Source: JBHIBD01 sp046758865
GTDB lineage: Bacteria > Planctomycetota > Brocadiia > Brocadiales > Bathyanammoxibiaceae
Length of the DNA: 48,736 nt
Reading direction: 5' to 3'
Assembly (NCBI GenBank): GCA_046758865.1
Contig: JBHIBD010000006.1
Span: 1 to 48,736 of the forward strand
Every line of letters starts with the position of its first letter. Positions within the stretch are counted from its first letter, which is position 1. Below, piece after piece: positions 25,311-34,824 of this stretch. The position numbers were made by a program, and so were the translations under genes. The notes below the pieces were generated by a model. The model had not been told where the DNA came from. It made no database searches and was given only the letters and a program-made list of their open reading frames with translations.

Positions 25311-26252
25311 ATGGACACAGTGATGGTGGCATTCATATCTATGGGTTTCTTGGGAATACTCTTTGGCTTTGGTCTGGCCATTGCCACTGAAAAGTTTCAC
25401 GTAGAAGTCGACCCGAAACAGACCCAGATAGAGGATTCTCTACCAGGGATTAACTGTGGTGCCTGTGGCTATCCCGGTTGTAGTAAATATGCCGAAGCAG
25501 TTACAAAGGGTGAGGCAGAGGTAAACCTATGTGTGCCCGGCGGGGAAGAGACGGCAGAGACGGTAGGTGGAATAATGGGGGTAAAGGCCGAGAAGAGGGA
25601 AAGGCGCGTTGCAGTACTCATGTGTAGCGCAAAGAATGTAAAGAACAAGTTTAGTTACAGTGGTGTTGAGACCTGCCGCGCTGCCTTTTTGGTACAGGGT
25701 GGACACAAGGGCTGTGAGTATGGATGTCTGGGGCTTGAGGACTGTGCAGTGGTCTGCCCCACCGAGGCAATATATCTGGATGAAAATGGGTTACCGCATG
25801 TTATAGAGGAACGTTGCATCGCCTGCGGGAAGTGTGCTGAGGTGTGCCCAAAGAACCTGTACCAGATACTTCCCGTATCCAAATACGTCCACGTAAGGTG
25901 TATGAACCTGGATAAAGGCGGCCCGGCCAAGAAGAAGTGCGATAACCCATGCATCGCCTGCATGAAGTGCGAGAAGGCATGTCCCTTTGACGCCATTCAC
26001 GTCAAGAATAACCTCGCCGTGATTGATTATGACAAGTGTACCTCCTGTGGTGAGTGCGTGAAGGTCTGTCCCACCAATATAATCAGGAACTACAGGGATG
26101 GGCGACCAGTGGTACAGAGCTGGGTTGATCAGTTTATAGACATGGCCATTGAGCCTCGAAAACCCAAGAAGGAAGCGAAGAAGGCCGTAATAGCGGCTAC
26201 AACGAAGACCGAGGCCTCACCCAAGGCATCCCCTCCTAAGGGCGCTGCCTGA
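25311..26252 (+). CDS. rnfB: Rnf electron transport complex subunit B (polyferredoxin)
   Basis: Fe-S subunit that passes electrons from ferredoxin into the complex. It has an N-terminal membrane anchor (about 5-24), then a [4Fe-4S] site C49, C52, C57, C74 (CX2CX4CX16C). Four ferredoxin-type clusters follow (CEYGCLGLEDCAVVCP, CIACGKCAEVCP, CIACMKCEKACP, CTSCGECVKVCP). The last 35 residues are a Lys/Ala/Pro tail. A strong GAGGAGG precedes the ATG. The usual partners rnfC, rnfD and rnfG are not upstream, where larC sits instead, so they must be elsewhere if the complex is complete. Confidence 0.95.
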   Translation: MDTVMVAFISMGFLGILFGFGLAIATEKFHVEVDPKQTQIEDSLPGINCGACGYPGCSKYAEAVTKGEAEVNLCVPGGEETAETVGGIMGVKAEKRERRVAVLMCSAKNVKNKFSYSGVETCRAAFLVQGGHKGCEYGCLGLEDCAVVCPTEAIYLDENGLPHVIEERCIACGKCAEVCPKNLYQILPVSKYVHVRCMNLDKGGPAKKKCDNPCIACMKCEKACPFDAIHVKNNLAVIDYDKCTSCGECVKVCPTNIIRNYRDGRPVVQSWVDQFIDMAIEPRKPKKEAKKAVIAATTKTEASPKASPPKGAA

Positions 26253-26300
26253 GAATGTTCCTGCGGTATTCCTCAACGATTGGACACTCACCTATAACTG

Positions 26301-27041
26301 ATGGAAAAGAAGTGGGAACGCTTTTATGCCCCTCTGTTGCCAGATAATGGAGAACTCTGGATAAATGGGCAAGAGGCACACCATATGCTCCACGTCAAGA
26401 GAGTAAGACTTGGTGAGAAGCTGCTCATGTTTGATGGAAAGGGCAGAGAGGCTGTAGGCAGGGTCGTTGAGGCGCAAAGGGACAGGGCGCGTGTAGCCAT
26501 AGAGGGTGTAGATGAAGTTAATAGAGAGGCCAGGGTTGCCATAACCCTGGCCTTTTCTATACCAAAGGGAAAGAGGTCCGAGTTTCTTGTACAAAAATGT
26601 TGCGAACTGGGCGTAAGAAAACTAATACCACTGAAGTGTGAAAGGAGTGTGGTAAAGCTTGCGCCGAAGGGCTCGCACAAGGTAGAAAAATGGAGAAGTG
26701 TTGCCGTAGAGGCCTCAAAGCAGTGTGGCCGTACTTATATAACCGAGATTGCAGAGGCTCTGTCTCTCCCGGAGCTGGCGGACACGGTAGATGCTTATCG
26801 GCCCAAGTTCCTTGCCTCCGCAGGCCCAGGGGCATTAGTACTCAGTGAGGCAGTGAGGGATAATGCAGACCCAAGAAATATTTTGTGCATCATCGGACCC
26901 GAGGGTGGTTTCTCGAAAAAAGAAATGGACATAGCAGCACAAGCAGGTTGTATCCCAGTGAATCTCGGTCCCAGTGTGCTACGTATTGAGACAGCGGCCG
27001 TAGCCCTAGTATCTATGCTCCTCTATGCCTATTCTATTTGA
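26301..27041 (+). CDS. rsmE: 16S rRNA (uracil-1498-N3)-methyltransferase
   Basis: SPOUT-class methyltransferase making m3U1498 in 16S rRNA. An N-terminal PUA-like domain (with HHMLHVKRVRLGEKLLMFDG near 27) is followed by the knotted SAM domain with IIGPEGGFSKKEMD near 198 and LGPSVLRIETAAVA near 220. The 246 residues match the family. It stands 48 nt after rnfB and 33 nt before the NnrS-like gene on the same strand and may be read through from the rnf message. Confidence 0.95.
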   Translation: MEKKWERFYAPLLPDNGELWINGQEAHHMLHVKRVRLGEKLLMFDGKGREAVGRVVEAQRDRARVAIEGVDEVNREARVAITLAFSIPKGKRSEFLVQKCCELGVRKLIPLKCERSVVKLAPKGSHKVEKWRSVAVEASKQCGRTYITEIAEALSLPELADTVDAYRPKFLASAGPGALVLSEAVRDNADPRNILCIIGPEGGFSKKEMDIAAQAGCIPVNLGPSVLRIETAAVALVSMLLYAYSI

Positions 27042-27074
27042 CACCGAAACACCCACTCTACAACCAGGGTTTTT

Positions 27075-28790
27075 ATGAAAATAGACCAAAATACCATAAT
27101 TAAGAACATTATTGAAGAACACCCTCATACCTACGAGGTGTTCAAGAGGCACAGGCTGGTACTCACTGGTGGAGTGCGGGGACCCAATGAGCCACTCGCT
27201 TTCTTCTGCAAGGCCCACAATGTGGACTACAATGCACTGGTAAAAGAATTGGAGGAGTCAATTGCAAAGGGGCCACCCGGCGGAGAGGTTGCTCCACCGC
27301 CTCTAGCCGAGGACATCACCTACGCCATCTACGCCAAGGCAGCCCTGGTGATATGTCTCACTGCGGGCTGCACTTTTGGTGCAGCTATCCTAGCCTATAT
27401 TGCGCTTCACCACGATTACTACGTATCGCCCGTCTCTCTCGTACAGGCCCACGGGCACGCCCAGCTCTTCGGCTGGGTAGGTCTATTTATTATGGGATTT
27501 GCCTATTACATAGTGCCAAGGGTAAAGAACACTGATTTGCAGGGCAGGGGTATTACCTACCTGAGCTTTTGGGCAATGTTAATAGGGGTAGTATCGAGGA
27601 CGGTATTGCAGGCAATGCCAAATACCTTCCCTGCAATGCTTTTGCCCCTTTCTGGTGCCTTACAATTATTTGCCGCACTCATCTTTACACTTGTGCTCCT
27701 CAAGACCTTTAAGTCCAGCCATGAGGGCACGGAGATATTTGACAAGTTCTTTGTTGCCGGGCTTATATGGTTTATAGCTGCCTGCGGTTTCAACCTGTAT
27801 ATAGATGGGTATCTCTTCCGCCAGTCCACGGGTGAGATACCGGCTACCTTTCATCACAATCTCATTCACATATTCCTCTTCGGTTTTGTGTTTATGTTTA
27901 TCTTTGGGGTAAACCTTAGGACAGTATATGCCTTTTTAGATGTGAGGGCACCAAATACTCCGGTGATTAATCTCACCTTCTGGCTCTTAAATGCTGTCCT
28001 GGCCCTGTCTCTTGTTGAGTACCTTTCATCGTGGCTGGTCTATCCCATGGCAGGTGGTGTCTTCTTGTTCATATACGGCCTTAGGGTATTCGAGACTCCT
28101 ACCGGAGAGCTCGCGGACGTTGTTATGGACAGGAGTTATGAGAAGACCATAAAAGTTGCGTACATATGGCTAATTATAGGGATGCTGATAAGGATGACAG
28201 TGCCTTCGCTGGGCGAGGCCACACCTAGCGGGCATCTCTACTACGGTGCATCTAACCATGCTGTCACGGTGGGCTTCGTCTCAATGATGATGATAGGTTA
28301 TGCGTCCAAGATGGTTCCCACCTTCAGGGGCGTGGCCATATACAACATCCACCTCTCAGAGTGGACCTTTTTGCTACTGAACACCGGCATCTTCCTGAGG
28401 GTATTTGCCCAGTTATTAATACCACACTCACCGGCCTTGTGCTACCCTACGGTCGGCATATCCGGCTGGATAGAGGTTACTGCCATTGGCATGTTTGCCT
28501 ATAATATATGGAAGACTATAGATTTGAAGGAAGAGCTGCAAAAGGCTGACAGGGTAAAGAGGTTAGCCGTGGTTAATAAGGATACGACAGTTTACGATGT
28601 AGTTGAGTCCTGCCCAGAGACCCTTGATGTGTTTCTGAAATTTGGGTTCACTCAGCTTGCAAATCCCACGGCGAGGAGGACTATGGCCAAGATGGTTACG
28701 GTAGAGGCGGCCTGCAAGTGGAAGTCCGCAGATTTAGATAAGGTACTTGCTGCACTAAACGACAAGATAAAAGAGAAACGGGCTGCCTAG
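27075..28790 (+). CDS. NnrS-like multi-pass membrane protein with DUF1858 domains at both ends
   Basis: Residues 1-60 and about 505-565 are small helical domains of the DUF1858/ScdA-N type (TTVYDVVESCPETLDVFLKFG in the second). Between them lie about 12 membrane helices of the NnrS/cbb3 subunit I-like superfamily, with a possible haem or metal site at HGH 126-128 (QAHGHAQLFGW) and further His in FHHNLIHIF near 264 and SNHAVTVGF near 393. NnrS proteins are tied to nitric oxide response; DUF1858 occurs with Fe-S repair and hybrid-cluster systems. A redox or NO-related role in the membrane is inference. AGGG precedes the ATG, and the 3' end overlaps trkH by 4 nt. Confidence 0.75.
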   Translation: MKIDQNTIIKNIIEEHPHTYEVFKRHRLVLTGGVRGPNEPLAFFCKAHNVDYNALVKELEESIAKGPPGGEVAPPPLAEDITYAIYAKAALVICLTAGCTFGAAILAYIALHHDYYVSPVSLVQAHGHAQLFGWVGLFIMGFAYYIVPRVKNTDLQGRGITYLSFWAMLIGVVSRTVLQAMPNTFPAMLLPLSGALQLFAALIFTLVLLKTFKSSHEGTEIFDKFFVAGLIWFIAACGFNLYIDGYLFRQSTGEIPATFHHNLIHIFLFGFVFMFIFGVNLRTVYAFLDVRAPNTPVINLTFWLLNAVLALSLVEYLSSWLVYPMAGGVFLFIYGLRVFETPTGELADVVMDRSYEKTIKVAYIWLIIGMLIRMTVPSLGEATPSGHLYYGASNHAVTVGFVSMMMIGYASKMVPTFRGVAIYNIHLSEWTFLLLNTGIFLRVFAQLLIPHSPALCYPTVGISGWIEVTAIGMFAYNIWKTIDLKEELQKADRVKRLAVVNKDTTVYDVVESCPETLDVFLKFGFTQLANPTARRTMAKMVTVEAACKWKSADLDKVLAALNDKIKEKRAA

Positions 28791-30241
28791 CGCCTCCAGA
28801 GCATAAACATCAGTATAACGCTGTAAATCTCCAACCTGCCCAGCAGCATACAAAAGATAAGCGCCCACTTCCCCAGATAGTCCAGACCGCTATAGTTCAT
28901 GGCGGCGCCCACCTGCCCAAGGCCGGGTCCGACATTTCCCAAAGTAGCAGCCACGGCACTGATGGCGGTCACTACATCCGTCCGCATACCGACAAGTATC
29001 AGAGAGAAGGCCCCAAAAAGGCCCATATAAAGGACAAAAAAGCCGTAAGTATTAGTTATAATCTCTTCCTCTACAGAGGTTCCATACATCTTTACGTGTT
29101 TTATCACTCTGGGTGTGGTCAGGCGGACAAACTCACGTGCAGTAGACTTAAGCAGTAGTAGTACCCTGATATGTTTAACCGCTCCAGTGGTAGAACCTGC
29201 ACAGCCCCCGAAGAACATCAGCAGCAGCAGAAGGAAGCGGCAGAAATTGGGCCATGCGTCAAAGTTTTCTGTTGTAAAGCCTGTACCCGTGGTTATAGAA
29301 ACGGCCTGAAAGACGGCAGCCCTCAGGGCCCCCTTTAGAGAACTGTCTCCCAGTGCACCACTCGCATACAGATAAGTGGTTAAAAGCGTGGTAGAGATGA
29401 TGAGCACAGTAATGAAGAAACGCAGCTCTACGTTTCTAAGCACCAGCCTCACTTGTCCCCTGGCGAGCTGATAGTAGATGATGAAGTTGCAGGCACCGAG
29501 AAACATAAAGGCTACGACAACCGATTCGATATATAAGCTGTGATAGGTGCCTATACTTGTGTTCTTTGGGCTGAAACCTCCCGTGGAGACGTTGCTAAAG
29601 GTGTGGCAGGCGGCATCGTATATTGGCATGTGTCCTAGATAGAGCAGGAGGAACTCAAGCAGCGAAAGTGATATGTATATCACAAAGAGCAGCTTGGCGG
29701 TCTCGGCTATCCTAGGACGTAACTTATCGGCTAATAGGCCTCCTGGTATCTCCATCTTGAAGAGGTGATGGGCGCCCAGTCCTGTGGTGGGAAGAAAGGC
29801 TATAAAGAAGACTATGATGCCCAGCCCTCCCAGCCACTGAGTCATGCTCCTCCAAAAGACTATGCCACGAGGCAACGACTCTATGTCCCCGATGACTGTG
29901 GCCCCGGTAGTAGTCAGGCCACTCATTGCCTCAAAGTATGCACCGCTTATATCTGTAATACTGCCTGAAATCAAATAAGGTAGGGTTATGAAGGACACAC
30001 ATATTATCCAGCCAAACACCACGGTCACGAAGCCTTCTCGTATTGTTATCTCTGCCGACGCCGGCTGGAAAAGGAATTTCATCGCGCTGCCAACGGCGGC
30101 GGTAATTACCACTGCGTACAGAAATGCACGTATATCCCCCCCATCCCCAAAGTATACCGCAACAGCCAGAGGTAGGAGCATGGCTACAGCCAGAAGGATG
30201 ATCAGTCCACCTATAGTGGATATAATCAGTGCTTTGTTCAT
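28787..30241 (-). CDS. trkH: Trk/Ktr potassium uptake channel subunit
   Basis: Membrane K+ translocating subunit. Four P-loop repeats, each with the selectivity-filter Gly, can be read: TTTGATVIGD near 110, SNVSTGGFSP near 219, TTGTGFTTENFD near 318 and TLGNVGPGLG near 435. The protein is 484 residues with about ten helices, as expected. It works with the NAD/ATP-binding TrkA, whose gene lies 76 nt upstream on the same strand. It converges with the NnrS-like gene. Confidence 0.94.
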   Translation of the reverse strand: MNKALIISTIGGLIILLAVAMLLPLAVAVYFGDGGDIRAFLYAVVITAAVGSAMKFLFQPASAEITIREGFVTVVFGWIICVSFITLPYLISGSITDISGAYFEAMSGLTTTGATVIGDIESLPRGIVFWRSMTQWLGGLGIIVFFIAFLPTTGLGAHHLFKMEIPGGLLADKLRPRIAETAKLLFVIYISLSLLEFLLLYLGHMPIYDAACHTFSNVSTGGFSPKNTSIGTYHSLYIESVVVAFMFLGACNFIIYYQLARGQVRLVLRNVELRFFITVLIISTTLLTTYLYASGALGDSSLKGALRAAVFQAVSITTGTGFTTENFDAWPNFCRFLLLLLMFFGGCAGSTTGAVKHIRVLLLLKSTAREFVRLTTPRVIKHVKMYGTSVEEEIITNTYGFFVLYMGLFGAFSLILVGMRTDVVTAISAVAATLGNVGPGLGQVGAAMNYSGLDYLGKWALIFCMLLGRLEIYSVILMFMLWRR

Positions 30242-30317
30242 CTTATCCGCACAGCTTCAATTTTACTAAGGGGTCAAAGGGTGAAACAGGTGGTCGGGAT
30301 AGGAAACGGATGGACGT

Positions 30318-31670
30318 CTATTTTTTTGTAAATAGGGCCTGTACCTTTTCTCTCGCCTCTGGCATGTAAAACACTATCGCACGGTCCCCCGGATTTAACA
30401 CGCAACCTCCGTAAGGCAGTACCATTGTACCATTTTTAATGACTGCGCCCAGTATTGAACCCTTCGGGAATGAAACCCTACCAAGTTCTCTACCAACTAT
30501 CTTGGAGCCACCCTCGGCTATCATCTCTGTTGCCTCTGCCTCGGTCTTGTCAAATAGTTTAGCCACTCCCACGATAGGGCCACGGGCTATATGCTGTAGG
30601 ATTGAGCTCACGGTAATAAGCCGTGGGTTAACAACAACGTCCATGCCGATGGAGCCGAATATGGGGACGTAGTCTGGTTCGTGTGTTATAACAATTGTCT
30701 TTTTTGCGTACCGTTTTTTTGCCAGAAGGCATGCAAGGATATTGTCCTGTTCGTTTTCCGTGGCCCCGACAAAGAAGTCCACGGGCTCAAGGGTAGCCTG
30801 TTTTAAGATTTCAGTCTCAGTTGCATGCCCATGGAGTACGGTTACATTGGTGAGCTTCGACGCTGCCATCTGTGCTTTATCTTCATCAGGTTCTATAAGT
30901 ATAACGGTCTTAGCAGCTTCTTCAAGGGCATGGGCCAACTGAAGGCCGATGAGGGTTGCTCCATAGATGACAATCCCCTGGGTCTCCATAGCTCGCCGGT
31001 TTACCATGGGAAGAAAGTAAGGTAGACTCACTCTGGCCAGGAGCACAAAGATATTGTCTTCCGGACATATTTCCATTTCTCCCACGGGGATTATCATTTC
31101 TTCTTTTCTCTGTATTGCGACGATTAGAAATGAGTCTGTGGAGCCTGCCTCTTTAAGCTCTTGTATCTTTCTGCCCACAATTGGCGCGTCGGATGGTACA
31201 CGAAAGCCGCGGAATAATATATCAGATTCCACAAAATCCGCCACATATGTAGCACCCGGGGTTTCCATAGCCTTCAGGACAGAATCGACGGTGATAGGTA
31301 TGGGATTTATCATACGGTCAATAAAGAACTGATTTTTCCTCAGGATGGAATTTTCTTTGGTAAACTCTTCATTCCGAAGTCTTGCAATCTTGCTTTTCAC
31401 ACCGTACCAGTAGGCAAATAGGCATACTGTCAAATTTACCTCGTCACTGTTGGTGACAGCTAGCACCATGTCCACCTCTTTTATGCCTGCTTCCTCCAAC
31501 ACGCTTGGTAAATTGCCACTGCCGCCTACGCACAAGACATCAAGCTTCTCGGTTATCTTGCGGAGTATGTGTGGGGCACTTTCAACTACGGAGATGGTGT
31601 GGCCTTCCCCGGAAAGTTGTTTGGCTAGATTGAACCCAACTGCTCCAGCACCTACAATGAGTATTTTCAT
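30318..31670 (-). CDS. trkA: Trk potassium transport regulatory subunit
   Basis: Cytoplasmic ring-forming regulator of TrkH. It has two tandem RCK units: the first Rossmann fold begins ILIVGAGAVGFNLAK (3-17), with TrkA-C near 140-225; the second begins GIVIYGATLIGLQLA near 233, with TrkA-C near 370-450. At 450 residues it is the full double-RCK form. In the second domain the glycine motif is degraded (GATLIG), as is common. It starts 8 nt after the end of the HEAT-repeat gene, so HEAT-trkA-trkH is probably one transcript. Confidence 0.94.
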   Translation of the reverse strand: MKILIVGAGAVGFNLAKQLSGEGHTISVVESAPHILRKITEKLDVLCVGGSGNLPSVLEEAGIKEVDMVLAVTNSDEVNLTVCLFAYWYGVKSKIARLRNEEFTKENSILRKNQFFIDRMINPIPITVDSVLKAMETPGATYVADFVESDILFRGFRVPSDAPIVGRKIQELKEAGSTDSFLIVAIQRKEEMIIPVGEMEICPEDNIFVLLARVSLPYFLPMVNRRAMETQGIVIYGATLIGLQLAHALEEAAKTVILIEPDEDKAQMAASKLTNVTVLHGHATETEILKQATLEPVDFFVGATENEQDNILACLLAKKRYAKKTIVITHEPDYVPIFGSIGMDVVVNPRLITVSSILQHIARGPIVGVAKLFDKTEAEATEMIAEGGSKIVGRELGRVSFPKGSILGAVIKNGTMVLPYGGCVLNPGDRAIVFYMPEAREKVQALFTKK

Positions 31671-31678
31671 GGATATTT

Positions 31679-33796
31679 TTAGGGGACAATGAAGGTTTCA
31701 GTCCTGTCTCTTTGAGCGTGGGCTTCACCGGCACTACTTTCGGTAAGACCCAGAAACTTTTCTTTAAAGTTGGGGCCCCCTAGCTCCGGGTCCTCTAGCT
31801 GGAACTCATCTATCAACTTTTGTGTCTTTTCATAATTACCCTGCTCAAAAAGTATGTATACAATCTCAAGCCGACCCTCCCACCACATCTGGGCATGTTC
31901 GGGTAGTTCCTTCATCCAGATGGAGTAATGCTCCAGTATACGGTCATATTGTTTCAACTCTTTCAAACACTCTACCATACTGACCATTACATCCATATTT
32001 TGGGGTTTATCCCCCGACAATAATACATCGTATTGAGTAGCGGCCTTCTGCCAATCCTTCTGCAACTGGTAGGCAATGGCCAATTTCAGCCTACTATCCG
32101 AAATTTTGTCTTTATATGCCTCAGAGGTAGAAAACTGGGAGATTTGTTTCTCCAGTATCTGACTTACCCTATTATAGTCCTCACGCTCATAAAAGGTATC
32201 TGCAAGATATTCCATGGCCTCGTATGAGTGTACATCAATAGACAACAGGGCATCTGCCGCCTGCTCTGCCACCCTTTTGTCGGGGTCTCCCGTAGCCTGT
32301 ACAAGGGGTTCTATAGCCCTCTCGTCACCAATTCGTCCCAGGGAGGCAGCCGCGGATTCCCTGATGCGCGCGCTGTCCTTAGAGAGTAGTTCTATCAAAG
32401 GTTCTACACCCTCGCTGCTCCCTATACTGCCAAGACTATCGGCTACGTACCACCGCACCCTCTCTTCTGGGTCCTTAAGGCCATTAATTAGAGGCGTAAC
32501 GGCCCCGGGGTCCTTTATCTTTCCAAGCGCTATGGCTGCTACTTCTCTGACCTTAGGCTCCTTACTATTCAAAAGCTCTGCGAGGGGTTCTACGGCCTCT
32601 GCGCTTCCAATCTGACCCAACGCTTCTGCCGCCGCTATCGCTACTGGGGTCGTCCTCTCTGTTAGGAGATTTATCAGCGATTCCACAACATCTTTGCCCC
32701 TAAAGCTAGCAAGGGCTCGTGCAACATTCTCTCTTACAGAAACATCTTCATCATTCAGTGTGCGGAGTAGGGGGTCTATTGCCCTGTCGTCTCCCAACTC
32801 TCCTAAGGCCTGGGCAGCAGCCGCCCTCACACTCCTCTCGCTGTCATCTAGTGCCGCTATAAGGGCGGATACGGCGCCCGGGTTATCTAACTGTGATAAC
32901 GCCTTTGTGGCAGAGACTCTGACCTCTGGGTACTCACTCATCATAGCCTCAAGGAGCGTCTTGTGGTCCTTCTTCTCCGATGCTCCCCTCAGGAGGGCCA
33001 AGGTTTTCTCGGCCAGCTCTTTCTCTAATGCGTCGTTTTGTTCTTGTAGTTGTTTGCTGGCCTCTTCCAGTTTTGTCACAATATCCCTTAACCACTGCTC
33101 GCGTGTCTTATACTTGTTTGTTGCCCACCATTCTTCCCACTCTGACGGGTCTCTACCAAAGGACTGCTTTGAGATGTGCCTCAGGGCCTCCAAGGTAGTG
33201 TCCAGAAGCTCTCCGTCCTCTGCTTCCCTCAACACAGAAATTAGAGGCTCTACCGCCTCCTGTTCCATTGTCTGACCCAAGGCTTGGGCCAAGAGGACCC
33301 TCGACTCCCGAGGGTAACCAGGATTCAGAAGGTTGGCCGACATCCTCTGGATAGCCTTAGACGAGTGAAGATTTCCCAGGGCCTCACTTGCACACTGTTT
33401 TACGTCCGGACTATCGTGCTGAAGCAGGTCTATTAAAGGTCCAATAGCCCTGTCATCCTCCTTGAAACCGAAGACCTTTATTACCGAGATGAGCACCTCC
33501 GTCTCCGATACGGTCGTTGCGCCATTTCTCTGGGCCGGTACACCTGCCGTATGTGAGCGATTGAGTATATTGAGCAGGGGTTTCAACGCTTTCTGGTCGT
33601 TGAGCCCTAGAAGAGATATGGCAGCTGAACTGCGGATGGTGGGGTCGGGCGAGTACAGTTGTTTGGTCCATCTCTCAACGTCTGCCGAGGATACCGGCGA
33701 GGCGCCTGGAGACACTTCCCCCACTAAGGGGTTTTTATAGCTACCTAATGCAGTTAGAAGGGATAAGCACAGCGTAAGTATAAGCAATCTATTCAT
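31679..33796 (-). CDS. Exported HEAT-repeat and TPR protein
   Basis: A 705-residue protein. It has an N-terminal signal peptide (about 1-18, LLILTLCLSLLTALG), HEAT/PBS-lyase repeats at about 45-235, a coiled coil near 245-275 (EEASKQLQEQNDALEKEL), at least seven regular HEAT repeats at about 283-530 with recurring VRxxAAxALGxIG, and TPR-like helices near 540-680. It is a binding scaffold in the periplasm or on a membrane face, not an enzyme. Tandem-repeat proteins of this make are common in Planctomycetes. It lies directly upstream of trkA; whether it relates to potassium transport is unknown. It starts divergently from mqnA. Confidence 0.8.
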   Translation of the reverse strand: MNRLLILTLCLSLLTALGSYKNPLVGEVSPGASPVSSADVERWTKQLYSPDPTIRSSAAISLLGLNDQKALKPLLNILNRSHTAGVPAQRNGATTVSETEVLISVIKVFGFKEDDRAIGPLIDLLQHDSPDVKQCASEALGNLHSSKAIQRMSANLLNPGYPRESRVLLAQALGQTMEQEAVEPLISVLREAEDGELLDTTLEALRHISKQSFGRDPSEWEEWWATNKYKTREQWLRDIVTKLEEASKQLQEQNDALEKELAEKTLALLRGASEKKDHKTLLEAMMSEYPEVRVSATKALSQLDNPGAVSALIAALDDSERSVRAAAAQALGELGDDRAIDPLLRTLNDEDVSVRENVARALASFRGKDVVESLINLLTERTTPVAIAAAEALGQIGSAEAVEPLAELLNSKEPKVREVAAIALGKIKDPGAVTPLINGLKDPEERVRWYVADSLGSIGSSEGVEPLIELLSKDSARIRESAAASLGRIGDERAIEPLVQATGDPDKRVAEQAADALLSIDVHSYEAMEYLADTFYEREDYNRVSQILEKQISQFSTSEAYKDKISDSRLKLAIAYQLQKDWQKAATQYDVLLSGDKPQNMDVMVSMVECLKELKQYDRILEHYSIWMKELPEHAQMWWEGRLEIVYILFEQGNYEKTQKLIDEFQLEDPELGGPNFKEKFLGLTESSAGEAHAQRDRTETFIVP

Positions 33797-33987
33797 TTAA
33801 TTTATCTACAGTAGCCCTTGGCTCTGCCTTGCCAATGACATGGGCATAATATCAAAACAAACATTCTCGGTCAATACAAAACCTAGACTTCCTGGTCTTA
33901 AGATTTTTGAAAAGTCAGATAGAATTATGGGGGCAAATGTGATATATTTTTATTTACTTTACAAATGTCAAATCTCAGCAAAAAGCT

Positions 33988-34824
33988 ATGAGAAGAAAAC
34001 TGAAGATAGCCGCCGTACCTTACCTTAATGCGAAACCTATTATATACGGATTAGAACGGCTTGGCGATAAGGTCGAATTGCTCTTCGACGTGCCATCGCA
34101 GTTGCCACGGCTGTTGGAGGAGAGGAGGGTTGATGTTGCCCTCATTCCCTCCATAGAATGTCTCAGGGGGAAGGGACTCATGCCGCTCCCTGGCGTTAGC
34201 ATCTCCTCCAGAGGAGCCGTGGAGAGCGTCAGACTATTCCTAAGGAGATGTTATATTGATAATGTAAGGAGTGTGGCACTTGACGAATCCTCCCGCACCT
34301 CAGTTGTGCTTACCAAGATTATTCTCAAAGAGAGATACGGTCTCAGACCACGATATTTCTCTTGGCAGGGTGGTTCCAGGATGGAAGACACACGGGCCGA
34401 TGCTATACTGGTAATTGGCGACAATGCCATGCGGGTGGACGATGGGCTGACTTCATTGGACCTGGGGGCAGAGTGGCAAGAGCTCACTAAACTGCCATTT
34501 GTTTATGCACTTTGGGCATCCGCTTCAAGAGAGACGTTAAACGAAGCCGCACCTCTATTACAGGACGCGAAAGAACACGGACTAGAGAACCTGGGCGCCA
34601 TTGCACTCAGAGAGTCAGCTAAATTAGGTCTCGAACCAGAGTTGTGTATCAGGTATCTTACCCAGTGCATACATTACGACCTGGGTAAAGAAGAGATAAA
34701 GGGTTTGCAGTGCTTTTATGATTATGCCTTTAAGCTGGGTATGGTGCCAGACGGAGTGAGCTTTGAGTTACACGATAGAGGTCATATTAGAGAAGGCGCT
34801 CTCAAAAAAGCGGATAGACCTTGA
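33988..34824 (+). CDS. mqnA: Chorismate dehydratase (futalosine menaquinone pathway)
   Basis: Turns chorismate into 3-enolpyruvylbenzoate, the entry step of the futalosine route to menaquinone. The periplasmic-binding-protein fold opens with IAAVPYLNAKPIIYGL and continues DVPSQLPRLLEERRVDVALIPSIE near 36, SRGAVESVRLFL near 73 and LDLGAEWQELTKLPFVYALW near 160. The 278 residues are normal. The mqnC frame begins 62 nt before mqnA ends, so the pair is translationally coupled. The 190-nt upstream gap is AT-rich and holds the divergent starts of this gene and the HEAT gene; I could not fix a promoter. Confidence 0.94.
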   Translation: MRRKLKIAAVPYLNAKPIIYGLERLGDKVELLFDVPSQLPRLLEERRVDVALIPSIECLRGKGLMPLPGVSISSRGAVESVRLFLRRCYIDNVRSVALDESSRTSVVLTKIILKERYGLRPRYFSWQGGSRMEDTRADAILVIGDNAMRVDDGLTSLDLGAEWQELTKLPFVYALWASASRETLNEAAPLLQDAKEHGLENLGAIALRESAKLGLEPELCIRYLTQCIHYDLGKEEIKGLQCFYDYAFKLGMVPDGVSFELHDRGHIREGALKKADRP

